Below are positions 37,201 to 44,960 of a stretch of 64,000 bases of DNA, in pieces (the stretch's first letter is position 1; every line of letters starts with the position of its first letter). Position numbers and translations under genes: made by a program. The stretch covers positions 1 to 64,000 of the forward strand of contig CASFLY010000084.1 of NCBI GenBank assembly GCA_949295645.1, read 5' to 3'. This DNA is from an uncultured Bacteroidales bacterium (GTDB lineage Bacteria; Bacteroidota; Bacteroidia; Bacteroidales; UBA932). A model generated the notes under the pieces. That model did no database searches. It was not told the origin of the DNA and saw only the letters and a program-made list of their open reading frames with translations.

Positions 37201-40046
37201 TATTTGCCGTCCGAGGTCCTCAGGCCTCCGTAGGTGCAGTCGAACCTGACAACCGCTTTCCCGGGCAAGACTTCGAAACTGCGATACCGCGGAGAATGGC
37301 ATTCGACATCTTTCCCGTATTCATTGGCCAGAGCCAGTCCGGCCAAACGCTCGCCGACAGGCTTTTTCTTCGGGTAATGGGCCATCTGCACCTCTCCGAC
37401 ATCCATCGTGACCACCATATCGCTTGCCGGAACAATATCCCGCATGACAGTCTGGGTCTCACGGAAAAACGCATAGTCATCCCTGTAAAAGTCGGCGGCA
37501 GTCGGGGCAGGGGCATCCTCTTCCCTCCAGGAATACGGGGCCACCTGCACATAGTAGAACGGCAGAGTCCCCTGGCCGAACAGTTTTCTCCAGCAGCCGG
37601 TCATTTTCGACAACAGGATATGGTACGTGTCGTATTCGCCGGCATTGCTTTCTCCCTGATACCAGAGGATTCCTCTTATGGAGAGTTTGCCGTAGGGATA
37701 TATCATCCCGTTATAGAGTTTTTCCGTGCGGTTCGTTTCGAGGACACTTCCCGGATCCTTGAGGGCCGGCTGGAGATACCTTGAATTAAGTACAGGAGAG
37801 GAAGCCAGGACTTCGTTCGGAGTGTACATCTGGGCGGACATGCTTCCGTGCGAAGTTATGACAAGCCCTACTGGAACAGCCAGACTGTCTATCAGACGTC
37901 TTGCGAAATAATATCCCACGCCGGCAAGAGGCCCGGCCGTTTCGGGGGTGCATACCGACCATTTACCGGTCGCCCTGAACTGCGGACTGTCCGCCTGCAC
38001 ACGCTCGCTTGTGATGAATCTCAGCCACGGCACATCCGCATGCGCCACCTCCTCTTTCCAGTTCTCCACCCCGTGATGCCAGGGTTCCGAAGGCTGCATC
38101 GTCATCTCCATATTGGACTGTCCGGAAAGAAACCACACCTCGCCTAAAAGGATATTGTCAAAACGGATCGTTTCTCCCTGACAGGCCACATCAAGAGTCT
38201 GGGGCTCGACATAGCCTGCAGAGATTTCCGGCACAGGAATCCGGCATTCCCACTGTCCGTTTTCATTGACAACTGCATATCTCGCGGTCTTGTCCCATGA
38301 GGCAGACACTTTCACTTTTGCCCCTACGCGGCCTCTGCCCCACACTGTAAAGTCCTTTCCCTGCTGCACGACCATATTGTCTTGTATGGCCGCCGAGACT
38401 TCAAAAGGATAGCCGTGGGCTTCGTCCGGGGAATAGATGATCTGGCCGTATTCGAGCAAAGCTTTTTCCAGTCTTTCATAATCGAGATCCTGAACAGGGC
38501 AGTCTTTTTCCGCCGACAGCACTGCAGCAATGGCCGCAGACTGGCCGAGAACCATGTAGACCGGCTCCATTCTGATAGAGCCATAGGCGGCATGCGAAGC
38601 CGACAGGCAGACAGGGACAAGGAGATTCCGGCATTGTTCCTTTTCAGGGCAGATTGCCCTGTAACTTATAGGGTACACGGATTCATCGGCCCAAAAGCAG
38701 CCCTCATCGTGGATTCCCGTCTCCGGATCGGCATACCGGCTCACTACGTGCGAATCAAACCAGTACGTTCCCAATCCGACACTTTCAGGAGCTTTTCTTT
38801 GTCCCGTAACATCGGCCTCTGTCATCACATACCCTCCGACCATGCGTCTGGCCTCCCGCACGTAAAGCTGATAAGGGAAATTGCCGTTGTCTTGAAATTC
38901 ATCTAAAGCAAGTCCCCATTTCTTCATATCATCGCGGACCTTCTCCGGCACACGTACGTCATTTGCAAGGAACCACATCAAACCAAGGACATAATCCCTG
39001 TGCATAAGGGCAATCGAATCCCTGGTCCGGTACGAGCCATTCGGGTATGAATAGTTTGCCCCAATGAAATCTGCATGATTCGTATCGGTTTTTCCGTTAG
39101 GAATCGGAGTCAGGGTCAAGACATTGCGTAAGCCTGCCTCAGGGTTTGCTTTCAGCCATCTGAGGATGTGCTCATACCACAAAGGCTCATATCTCTCCGG
39201 CTTCTCTATCTCTTTTCTGTTTTCAGGGTCATCTGACAATGTAAAACGATAGCAATATGCCTGTATACGGTCATCACTATCGCCTTTCTGCTTGTCACTC
39301 AGACCATCCACAAACGGCAGCAACCCTGAAGAAGGGTCTCCTTCCACAATGTAGGGATCTACACAGGCCGCACTTTTGTGGAGTCTGCCCGCCGGCAGGA
39401 AACCGTTCATCGTCTCTCCATACATACTGTTCGGTTCACGTCCGACAGTATAGGAAACTCCGGCCGAGGCCATCAGATCTCCCTCATAGGTGGCATCGAT
39501 GAACATCCTGCCGGAATAGACCTCCCCCGACTCCATCCTTACAGCCGAAATCCTCCCGTCCCGCATCTCTACTCCATCGTCCGGATCCAGACGCCTGTCG
39601 AATAGAATCTTGACAGACGTTTCCGCAAGCATCTCTGAAAAGATTTTCTCCGCTACTTGCGGCTCGAACATCCATTGCATTTCCATCAGGACATCACGGC
39701 CTTTCCAGAAACTCTTTCCGAGCCTCCGGGCATAATCGTCCCAGCCATAGCCGTTTTTCCACGCAGAATCTGTCAGATAGTAATCATATATTCTTTGGTA
39801 AAATTCGCGGGATATTCCACCGATGGCATCCCTGCGGTTTATGTCCGTAGCTCCCAATCCGGAAGCCGAAACTCCTCCGATATGTTCCGTAGGGGATAAC
39901 AAAAGGACGCTGCTTCCCATTCTCGAGGCCTGAACAGCTGCACAGATGCCGGCTCCTGTCGAACCATACACTATCACGTCATATTCAGCTGCCGCCAGAT
40001 TCATTGAAAGTACGGATAGCAGGACAAGGGCAAGATTCCTTAACAT
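34212..40046 (-). CDS. Three-domain fusion: FAD oxidoreductase, SGNH (sialate-type) acetylesterase, GH2
   Basis: 1944 residues with one Sec-type signal peptide (MLRNLALVLLSVLSMNLAAA, no twin arginine, no lipobox). Residues 22-540: FAD_oxidored-type flavoprotein (YDVIVYGSTGAGICAAVQAS, HIGGVSASGLGATD, MFIDATYEGDLMASAG). Residues 546-1018: sialate O-acetylesterase (SASA) domain with nucleophile Ser644 in GQSNMEM, WYQGESN (795-801), and probable Asp882/His890. Residues 1072-1944: GH2 with jelly-roll, Ig-like domains and TIM barrel (GWDWVPGIRDRNMGIW; acid/base Glu1570 in CPRNEG; nucleophile Glu1629 in TELG), nearest in look to exo-beta-glucosaminidase/mannosidase. All three active sites appear intact. 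No stop or frameshift separates the parts. Last gene of the PUL2 operon, 9 bases after its neighbour. Confidence 0.9.
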   Translation of the reverse strand: MLRNLALVLLSVLSMNLAAAEYDVIVYGSTGAGICAAVQASRMGSSVLLLSPTEHIGGVSASGLGATDINRRDAIGGISREFYQRIYDYYLTDSAWKNGYGWDDYARRLGKSFWKGRDVLMEMQWMFEPQVAEKIFSEMLAETSVKILFDRRLDPDDGVEMRDGRISAVRMESGEVYSGRMFIDATYEGDLMASAGVSYTVGREPNSMYGETMNGFLPAGRLHKSAACVDPYIVEGDPSSGLLPFVDGLSDKQKGDSDDRIQAYCYRFTLSDDPENRKEIEKPERYEPLWYEHILRWLKANPEAGLRNVLTLTPIPNGKTDTNHADFIGANYSYPNGSYRTRDSIALMHRDYVLGLMWFLANDVRVPEKVRDDMKKWGLALDEFQDNGNFPYQLYVREARRMVGGYVMTEADVTGQRKAPESVGLGTYWFDSHVVSRYADPETGIHDEGCFWADESVYPISYRAICPEKEQCRNLLVPVCLSASHAAYGSIRMEPVYMVLGQSAAIAAVLSAEKDCPVQDLDYERLEKALLEYGQIIYSPDEAHGYPFEVSAAIQDNMVVQQGKDFTVWGRGRVGAKVKVSASWDKTARYAVVNENGQWECRIPVPEISAGYVEPQTLDVACQGETIRFDNILLGEVWFLSGQSNMEMTMQPSEPWHHGVENWKEEVAHADVPWLRFITSERVQADSPQFRATGKWSVCTPETAGPLAGVGYYFARRLIDSLAVPVGLVITSHGSMSAQMYTPNEVLASSPVLNSRYLQPALKDPGSVLETNRTEKLYNGMIYPYGKLSIRGILWYQGESNAGEYDTYHILLSKMTGCWRKLFGQGTLPFYYVQVAPYSWREEDAPAPTAADFYRDDYAFFRETQTVMRDIVPASDMVVTMDVGEVQMAHYPKKKPVGERLAGLALANEYGKDVECHSPRYRSFEVLPGKAVVRFDCTYGGLRTSDGKYPKHFYVAGKDRVFHSAYAEVDGDEVILHCPDVREPVAVRYAFLNFPITNLENSASLPAEPFRTDNWPPGSVTYVPSRVNPGLEEPQPDETLPESRSAGKPGACLFRSGSAEKSPVEESLENGCLNEWKLASDSMVKGAAGDIHSPGYDTSGWYDAEVPGTVLSNLVREGVFPDPYYGLNNLSIPDSLCRTAWWYRCVFDIPEDKDFQTASLLFNGINYRADVWLNGYGLGSMAGAFCRGDFDLEECLDRSEKNVLVVKIYPPEHPGIPHEQSMAAGMGPNGGQLCLDGPTFISSEGWDWVPGIRDRNMGIWQNVELRLSGDAVLKDYHIVTDLPLPDCSTADITFSTEVYNASVSGCDAEVRFSFDGLVLSKKVRLEGKSLQEVTFSPEEFPGLKKKDPELWWPNGYGTPYLYDADVSVYIDGKESDRKSFRFGIRELSYDLTVCDADGDFIDINFNPTDAYPSDGPLFDFIGNVRYGGSAVGVPRLLADEDAPGISRSENSCAPYLVLRVNGQRIFIRGGNWGMDDAMKRVSEQRLEPYIRMHKEQGFNMIRNWTGESAEEVFYSLCDKYGILVFNDFPMSTLGYNLAPDDFRLMAENVGEIVKRYRNHPSIAVWCPRNEGFAPVALEPEFARIISETDGTRHYSGTSINVNLTSSGPWGLRPHSDNFKDNIARGFCTELGTISVPTAETVKKFIPEEDLWPVSDTWAYHDFHFGGWLSFDRFIDVLASAYGESDGVDDFCSKAQMYNYDAYRAIFEGFNSRMWNDASGVLLWMSHPAWPSFLWQTYTYDYETPAAYFGAKKACEKLHSQYNPETGVVQTVNTAGKDCRVRLQYILYSMSGDVLGRHVWKGEVSASSVVDCFSPDIVQTEEPVLMRLNLKDMSTGQVFVNEYWLPSADSGFTEFDRIGEPELEITGPSVYEEKDDVYYVTVKNVGNTPAIYIKLNARGTDGQPLLPALFSDGYFTLFPGESRQVSVDMSLVGSAGEWQVTADAH

Positions 40047-40055
40047 AATGACAAA

Positions 40056-41246
40056 TTATTTTTCAAGATATTCAAGCGCTTTCTTCTGATAATATGCGAA
40101 ATCAGGAGCTTTGCCTTCTTTCAGGGCATAAGAATATACGACTTCGCGCATATGCCTGTAAAAAGCTTCATAAGCATGGTAGAGCGGTTGTTTCACATTG
40201 TCGTTGTCTATCATCCAGAAGCCTTTGTCCGGCCCTTCGTTGTCATACATTTCCCAGTAAAGGGCGAACGGGCAGCCCCATTCCACTGCAGCACGAATGG
40301 TATTGAACGCTCTTTCAGACTGCTCCTCTGCCGAGCGGCCGACTTCAGGAAGGCTGTACCCGAATTCCCCGAGGAAAACTCTCTTTCCCCCGATTCCGGT
40401 CTTCGGCTTCATACGGCTTTCTATGTAATCCAACGACTTGAACAGATAGTCACGCAGTTCCGCGTAATCTGCACCTGACACCTCTTCGCTCGTAGATTCG
40501 TAAGAAGAATAGGATACATAGTCAACATCGATGTAAGGAAGAATTCTGTTCACTATCCTGTCATAGCCATGGTACATAGCCGGATTCACCCTGTTCACTT
40601 CAGCATAATGAAAGACCGACACGTCAGAGTCCACTGCAGAACGCGCATCTTCCACAGCTTTCTGCCGGATATTGTACCAGTCTGTCATGCCTTTGATTCT
40701 TTCGGGAGCAATGTTTTCCTGAGTGCGGCTGTAGTTGCCGAGAAGAAGCCAGTCCCCCTCCCAGTGCCCGATATAGAAATTTTTGCCGGAATTCCGGTAA
40801 TTGTCAAGGAGATAAGCTGCAAATTCGTATATCGCACCGTACTCGGTCCGTTTTTCTGCGTCGTCCATCCCGTCGCTCCAGTCCACACCCGGAACAGTCA
40901 CCCACATAAAGACATAACGGAAATCCATATCGAGAACCGTCTTGAGGGCAGGACATTCTTTTGCGAGTTCAAGCGGAGCCGCGTTCTTGAAAGATGCCGT
41001 TTCCGCATCTCCCTCGACAGGGTTAAGGGCTATCTTTATGATATTGGAACCCATTTCGGCAATCCGTTCGGCCGTTTCAACCACTACCGGCTTTTCCGTG
41101 AACTTATAACCGGCGCCTATCGTCTGGGTACCTATGACATAGTTATATTCATCCGCTATTTTTTCCGCTGTCTTTTCTGCATCGGAACAGGAAAACGCCA
41201 GCAGACAAGCCGACAGGATTCCTGCATATAAATGTATTGTTTTCAT
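40056..41246 (-). CDS. Putative TIM-barrel glycoside hydrolase, lipoprotein (tandem copy 2)
   Basis: 396 residues, lipobox LLAFSC (Cys20). I do not recognise the family. The sequence reads like a clan GH-A barrel: strand 4 FYIGHWEGDW with Glu163 as possible acid/base, strand 5 SVFHYAEVNRV, strand 6 VDYVSYSSYE, strand 7 RVFLGEFGYS with Glu294 as possible nucleophile, strand 8 FALYWEMYDNE. The start of the mature protein, NYVIGTQTIGAGYKFTE, is shared with the adjacent copy. Paralogous with the gene at 41253-42440 over its whole length; 6 bases separate them. Context suggests a surface glycosidase in PUL2. A non-catalytic binding role remains possible. Confidence 0.7.
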   Translation of the reverse strand: MKTIHLYAGILSACLLAFSCSDAEKTAEKIADEYNYVIGTQTIGAGYKFTEKPVVVETAERIAEMGSNIIKIALNPVEGDAETASFKNAAPLELAKECPALKTVLDMDFRYVFMWVTVPGVDWSDGMDDAEKRTEYGAIYEFAAYLLDNYRNSGKNFYIGHWEGDWLLLGNYSRTQENIAPERIKGMTDWYNIRQKAVEDARSAVDSDVSVFHYAEVNRVNPAMYHGYDRIVNRILPYIDVDYVSYSSYESTSEEVSGADYAELRDYLFKSLDYIESRMKPKTGIGGKRVFLGEFGYSLPEVGRSAEEQSERAFNTIRAAVEWGCPFALYWEMYDNEGPDKGFWMIDNDNVKQPLYHAYEAFYRHMREVVYSYALKEGKAPDFAYYQKKALEYLEK

Positions 41247-41252
41247 GATAGT

Positions 41253-42440
41253 CTAAAGATTTTTGCAGGCTTCTTCATTGAAGACTTCGCGGGAGGGCAG
41301 CGAACCGTTGTCCCGAAGATACTGCCAGACCCAGCCTTTCATCTTGTTGTAAAAGTTGTAGTGAGTGTACCAGACAGGCTGCTTGACACCTTTGTCATTG
41401 ATAAGCCAGAACCCTGTCTGACTGCCGTCCGAACCGATTTCATTATTATACATTTCCCAATACAGCACGAAAGGACACCCCCATTCGAGAGCGGCTTTCA
41501 TCACCATTCTGGACCGCAGGTTCTGGTCGGTGGCGCCGCAGGTACGGAAACTGAAGCCGTATTCTCCGATAAAGACCCGCTTCCCCTCGATTCCAGCCTT
41601 GGGTTTCAGCGCTCCGGCGATTGCATTCAAAGCTCTGTGCAGCGTTTCGGAAAGGCTCCCGTAAGTATCAGACGATATGGCATCGTAGGATGAGTACGAT
41701 ACGTAATCCACATCCGTTTCAGGCAGGACTTTATTGACAATCCTGTCATACCCCTTGTCCAGAGCATCCATCACCCTGTTGACTTCACTGTAGTGCCACA
41801 CCTCGACATCTGAATCAGGGTTTGCGGCCTTGGCGTCATCCACGGCTTTCTGTCTGACGTCGTACCAGTCTATCATCCCCCGGATTCTGTCCTTATCCAC
41901 AGTCTGGACGTTCCCGTCCGTGTCTGTCAGATGCCAGTCGCCTTCCCAGTGCCCGAGGAAAAATTCCTTGCCGCTGCCGTCGAATGTCTTCAGCAGATAG
42001 TCTGCAAGCCTGTACATATTTTCATATTCAGCGTCTTTCTCCTCTTCTGAAAGGCCGTCTGCCCAGGCTGTATCTACCGAAGAATACACCCAGAAGAAAT
42101 AGTACCTGAAATCCATTTCCAGGATTGCCCTGTAACTTTCATCCTGTTCGAGCATCCTGTCGCAATACTCATAGCCCGGAGCGAGGGACAGCGTGGTCTT
42201 CATAATATTCGACCCCATCTCCAGTATCTGCTTAGCCGTCTCCACGAGACGGGTGTCCTCCGTGAATCCATACGATGGGCCTATTGTCTGAGTCCCTATG
42301 GCATAATTGTAGGACTCCACTTCTTCCGGATAATCGGCAGGAAGGACAGGGCCGCCTTCTTCCGCGGCCCCGTCTTTTGAAGTGCTGCATGCCACTGTCC
42401 CTGAAAGTATAAGGAGGCTGAAAAATGCGATTTTCTTCAT
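41253..42440 (-). CDS. Putative TIM-barrel glycoside hydrolase, lipoprotein (tandem copy 1)
   Basis: 395 residues from ATG 42440, which opens the lipoprotein signal MKKIAFFSLLILSGTVAC; the in-frame extension to 42488 overlaps the upstream gene. It shares with its neighbour NYAIGTQTIGPSYGFTE, FFLGHWEGDW (Glu166), HYSEVNRV, YDRIVNKVLP, VDYVSYSSYD, RVFIGEYGFS (Glu293) and FVLYWEMYNNE. Glu166 and Glu293 sit at the strand-4 and strand-7 places of clan GH-A hydrolases. The copies have diverged in loops (for example the TDTDGNVQTVDKDR stretch), which hints at different sub-specificity. It begins 1 base after the preceding gene, so translation may be coupled. Confidence 0.7.
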   Translation of the reverse strand: MKKIAFFSLLILSGTVACSTSKDGAAEEGGPVLPADYPEEVESYNYAIGTQTIGPSYGFTEDTRLVETAKQILEMGSNIMKTTLSLAPGYEYCDRMLEQDESYRAILEMDFRYYFFWVYSSVDTAWADGLSEEEKDAEYENMYRLADYLLKTFDGSGKEFFLGHWEGDWHLTDTDGNVQTVDKDRIRGMIDWYDVRQKAVDDAKAANPDSDVEVWHYSEVNRVMDALDKGYDRIVNKVLPETDVDYVSYSSYDAISSDTYGSLSETLHRALNAIAGALKPKAGIEGKRVFIGEYGFSFRTCGATDQNLRSRMVMKAALEWGCPFVLYWEMYNNEIGSDGSQTGFWLINDKGVKQPVWYTHYNFYNKMKGWVWQYLRDNGSLPSREVFNEEACKNL

Positions 42441-42441
42441 C

Positions 42442-43404
42442 CTATTCCACTTTCTTAAGGGTATAGATGACATTGTGCGTGAAATCATACCTGTCGAACC
42501 AGTCGTTGTTGTCCCTTGTATAGAAGTCTCCGCCGTTCGGATTGGCAGGAAGGGTAAGGGTAATACTGCCGTCTCCGAGCTCTGTTACGCTACATTTCAT
42601 CTCCTCCTCTCCGCTGACGAACGTTACGGAACCGCCAATCACATCGTGTATCCACGAGACATCATCTCCGGCAGGCAGCCAGTTGAAATCATCAGGGTAA
42701 TGATAGGCGACATTGGTCTTTTGCGTAATATTCAGTTCCTGGAGGAAGGCATAGACAATATCGCGCGAAGCGGACTGTCCGTCCCTGCCTTTGTCGGTAA
42801 CCATACTTCCGATGGAATTCCCGTCATCCCTTACCGATGTCAATTCGAAAGTCAGGGTATTGTCCAGTTCCACACCATCCTCGTCCGGAACATAAACCAG
42901 CGTATTCGCATCGTGCCGGATTTCCACGCCGGTCTTTTGCCCCATACCTGGGGCCGGCCATCTGTCAGATCCGTATTCTATGTCCATATCGGAAATCACG
43001 TCTACTGCCGAAACCGACCATTTGCCCAGGAGAATATCCTCAAAGTATGTCACCTCTATCCTGAAGGTACGTGTCAGGCCCGTTTCCGAGGTCACCGTAT
43101 ACTCGACCGGACCTGCCGAAAAATCCTGAGGGTCGTCAGCCGAAGGGGAGACAGTCGCTCCGGGACTGAGGGCAATCTCAATCTTGAGCGAAGTCAGATC
43201 GGTGTCCGGAAGGACTTCCAGCCTTATCGTATTGTTCAGATCAAGACCGGCCTTGTCCGGCATCTGTGTCGTGCCTATCTGGCCGGGGGCAGACACCCAG
43301 AGTATCTGCCTCTCGTTGCTCGGCTCGTCCAGATAATCCAGCCTGTTACAGCCGGCGACGGCAGCGGCAGCGAGCAGTATCAGCAATGTATATTTTTGTT
43401 TCAT
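42442..43404 (-). CDS. Surface glycan-binding-type lipoprotein (SusE/F position)
   Basis: About 320 residues from ATG 43404 (MKQKYTLLILLAAAAVAGC, lipobox). The first part has a DUF5018-like or Ig-like repeat (ILWVSAPGQIGTTQMPDKAGLDLNNTIRLEVLPDTDLTSLKIEI, then VEYTVTSETGLTRTFRIEV). The rest is beta-rich (LLGKWSVSAVDV, NTLVYVPDEDGVELDNTLTFEL, GSVTFVSGEEEMKCSVTE, VIYTLKKVE). It follows susD by 12 bases, the usual place of a surface glycan-binding protein that helps SusCD capture the polysaccharide. No ligand residues can be assigned. Possible alternative: an adhesin-like lipoprotein. Confidence 0.75.
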   Translation of the reverse strand: MKQKYTLLILLAAAAVAGCNRLDYLDEPSNERQILWVSAPGQIGTTQMPDKAGLDLNNTIRLEVLPDTDLTSLKIEIALSPGATVSPSADDPQDFSAGPVEYTVTSETGLTRTFRIEVTYFEDILLGKWSVSAVDVISDMDIEYGSDRWPAPGMGQKTGVEIRHDANTLVYVPDEDGVELDNTLTFELTSVRDDGNSIGSMVTDKGRDGQSASRDIVYAFLQELNITQKTNVAYHYPDDFNWLPAGDDVSWIHDVIGGSVTFVSGEEEMKCSVTELGDGSITLTLPANPNGGDFYTRDNNDWFDRYDFTHNVIYTLKKVE

Positions 43405-43416
43405 AACCAATTATCG

Positions 43417-44949
43417 TTAATTAAGTCCCGGATTATAATCGATTTCGTCCTGGGGGATTTCATAAAAATAGTAGTTCTTCACTAAAGTCTTGCCGTATTG
43501 CCGGGCCATCTCCTCCATACCTTTTGTGCGGCGCAGGTCATACAGCCGGTAGAATTCATAACAAAGTTCCCAGGTCCTTTCCCGGACAACGGCTTTTCTG
43601 AACTCCTTGTTATCGGCGAAATCGCCCGTCGAATATTCGTCCAGGCCTGCCCGCCTCCTTATCATATTCAAGGCCTCGACTCCTTCCGCAGTGTTGCCGG
43701 CCGCTTCTGCGAATGTCAGCAGGATCTCGGAATATCTCACTACCGGATGCCGGTTCCCCGTGTCGCCGTCGGCATTGGAGTCAATGTATTTCGTGACGAA
43801 CGGACGCTTGCACAGACCGTTCTCGTCAGGCACTCCGTCAATGTATTTCTGTCCGTCTTTCCAGGAGTGGACCTTGCCGCCTACTGTAATTTCCGTACAG
43901 AAGAAGGCTTCCTTGCGTTCGTCATTGTCTGCAAATGTGTCATAGAACTCAGTCTCCACCCAGACATGTTCCCATCCATAATAGCAGGAATAGCCTCCGT
44001 ACCGTGCCGGGAGCACGAATGACTGCTCGTTGCAGTATGGCGTGGTCAGTGTGCTCAGCAGGTTCTTTTCCCCGACAGTCGTTATCGATGATATGGTATA
44101 GAAAATCAGTTCCCTGCTCGATTCGTTCTCGGCATCGAAGATATTTGCATAACTGTCATCGAAACCATAGCCGTTATCCTCTGCAGGCCAGAGCACTTCA
44201 CGGGCCTTGTCCCTTGCGAGGGTATAAAACTCATCTGCCGACGGGACAAACTCATAGCCTTCAAGACCGGATTCCCTGGCGGAAGCCAGAAAGAGGTACG
44301 CATCCGCAAGCAGGCCCTGCGCTCCCACTCTGTTCACCCTTCCCCTGCGTTTCTGCGTGTCCATAAGCGACTCCGCCATCTGCAGGTCGGGAATGATGGA
44401 CTTCGTATAGATATCCTCTATCGAAGCCAGCGGGGCGCCCACAGCCTCATAGTCCTTCAGAGTCTCGAGCCTCAACGGAACCGAGCCGAAAAGCCGGACA
44501 AGGTTGAAATAACCGTAGGCCCTCAGGAAATATGCCTCGCCGAGCATCTGGTTTCTGAGATTCGCATCCATAGTGATATTCGGGATGTTCTCGATAAGGG
44601 CATTCGCCCTTCCGATGACGAGATAGGCAATCAGGAAACAGTCCTTGGTCTCGGTATTCGTAAGCCCGTCCTGCTGGTTCCTGTCCAGATCGTGCTGTGT
44701 GGTGGCAGCATCGGACTTGAGAGTGAACTCTTCCGTAGGACAGGTAGTCGCGAACATGTAGCTGGCCGAAAAGTTCTTGTATGACGGAATTGCCGCATAA
44801 GCATACATAAGTCCGGACAAGGCGTCATCCGCCGTCTGGTAAAAATTTTCAGTAGACATGAAGCCATACGCCTTCTCGTCAAGAGAGCACCCTGAAAGAA
44901 GACCTGCGGCAAGGCCCATGCATACTATTCCCAATATTCTGTTTTTCAT
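43417..44949 (-). CDS. SusD/RagB-family glycan-binding lipoprotein (PUL2)
   Basis: 510 residues, lipobox AAGLLSGC. SusD features: LDEKAYGFMSTENFYQTADDALSGL at the start, EAYFLRAYGYFNLVRLFGSVPL, RVNRVGAQGLLADAYLFLA, RYSEILLTFAEAAGN, LNMIRRRAGL and the C-terminal ERTWELCYEFYRLYDLRRTKGM with FYEIPQDEIDYNPGL. Partner of the SusC 11 bases upstream. Confidence 0.95.
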   Translation of the reverse strand: MKNRILGIVCMGLAAGLLSGCSLDEKAYGFMSTENFYQTADDALSGLMYAYAAIPSYKNFSASYMFATTCPTEEFTLKSDAATTQHDLDRNQQDGLTNTETKDCFLIAYLVIGRANALIENIPNITMDANLRNQMLGEAYFLRAYGYFNLVRLFGSVPLRLETLKDYEAVGAPLASIEDIYTKSIIPDLQMAESLMDTQKRRGRVNRVGAQGLLADAYLFLASARESGLEGYEFVPSADEFYTLARDKAREVLWPAEDNGYGFDDSYANIFDAENESSRELIFYTISSITTVGEKNLLSTLTTPYCNEQSFVLPARYGGYSCYYGWEHVWVETEFYDTFADNDERKEAFFCTEITVGGKVHSWKDGQKYIDGVPDENGLCKRPFVTKYIDSNADGDTGNRHPVVRYSEILLTFAEAAGNTAEGVEALNMIRRRAGLDEYSTGDFADNKEFRKAVVRERTWELCYEFYRLYDLRRTKGMEEMARQYGKTLVKNYYFYEIPQDEIDYNPGLN

Positions 44950-44960
44950 CAGTCTTGAAA

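Noticed and set aside
34212..40046. Three separate genes instead of one fusion
   Set aside because: The frame is continuous, with no stop, and no signal peptide or lipobox appears at either domain junction (near residues 541 and 1050).
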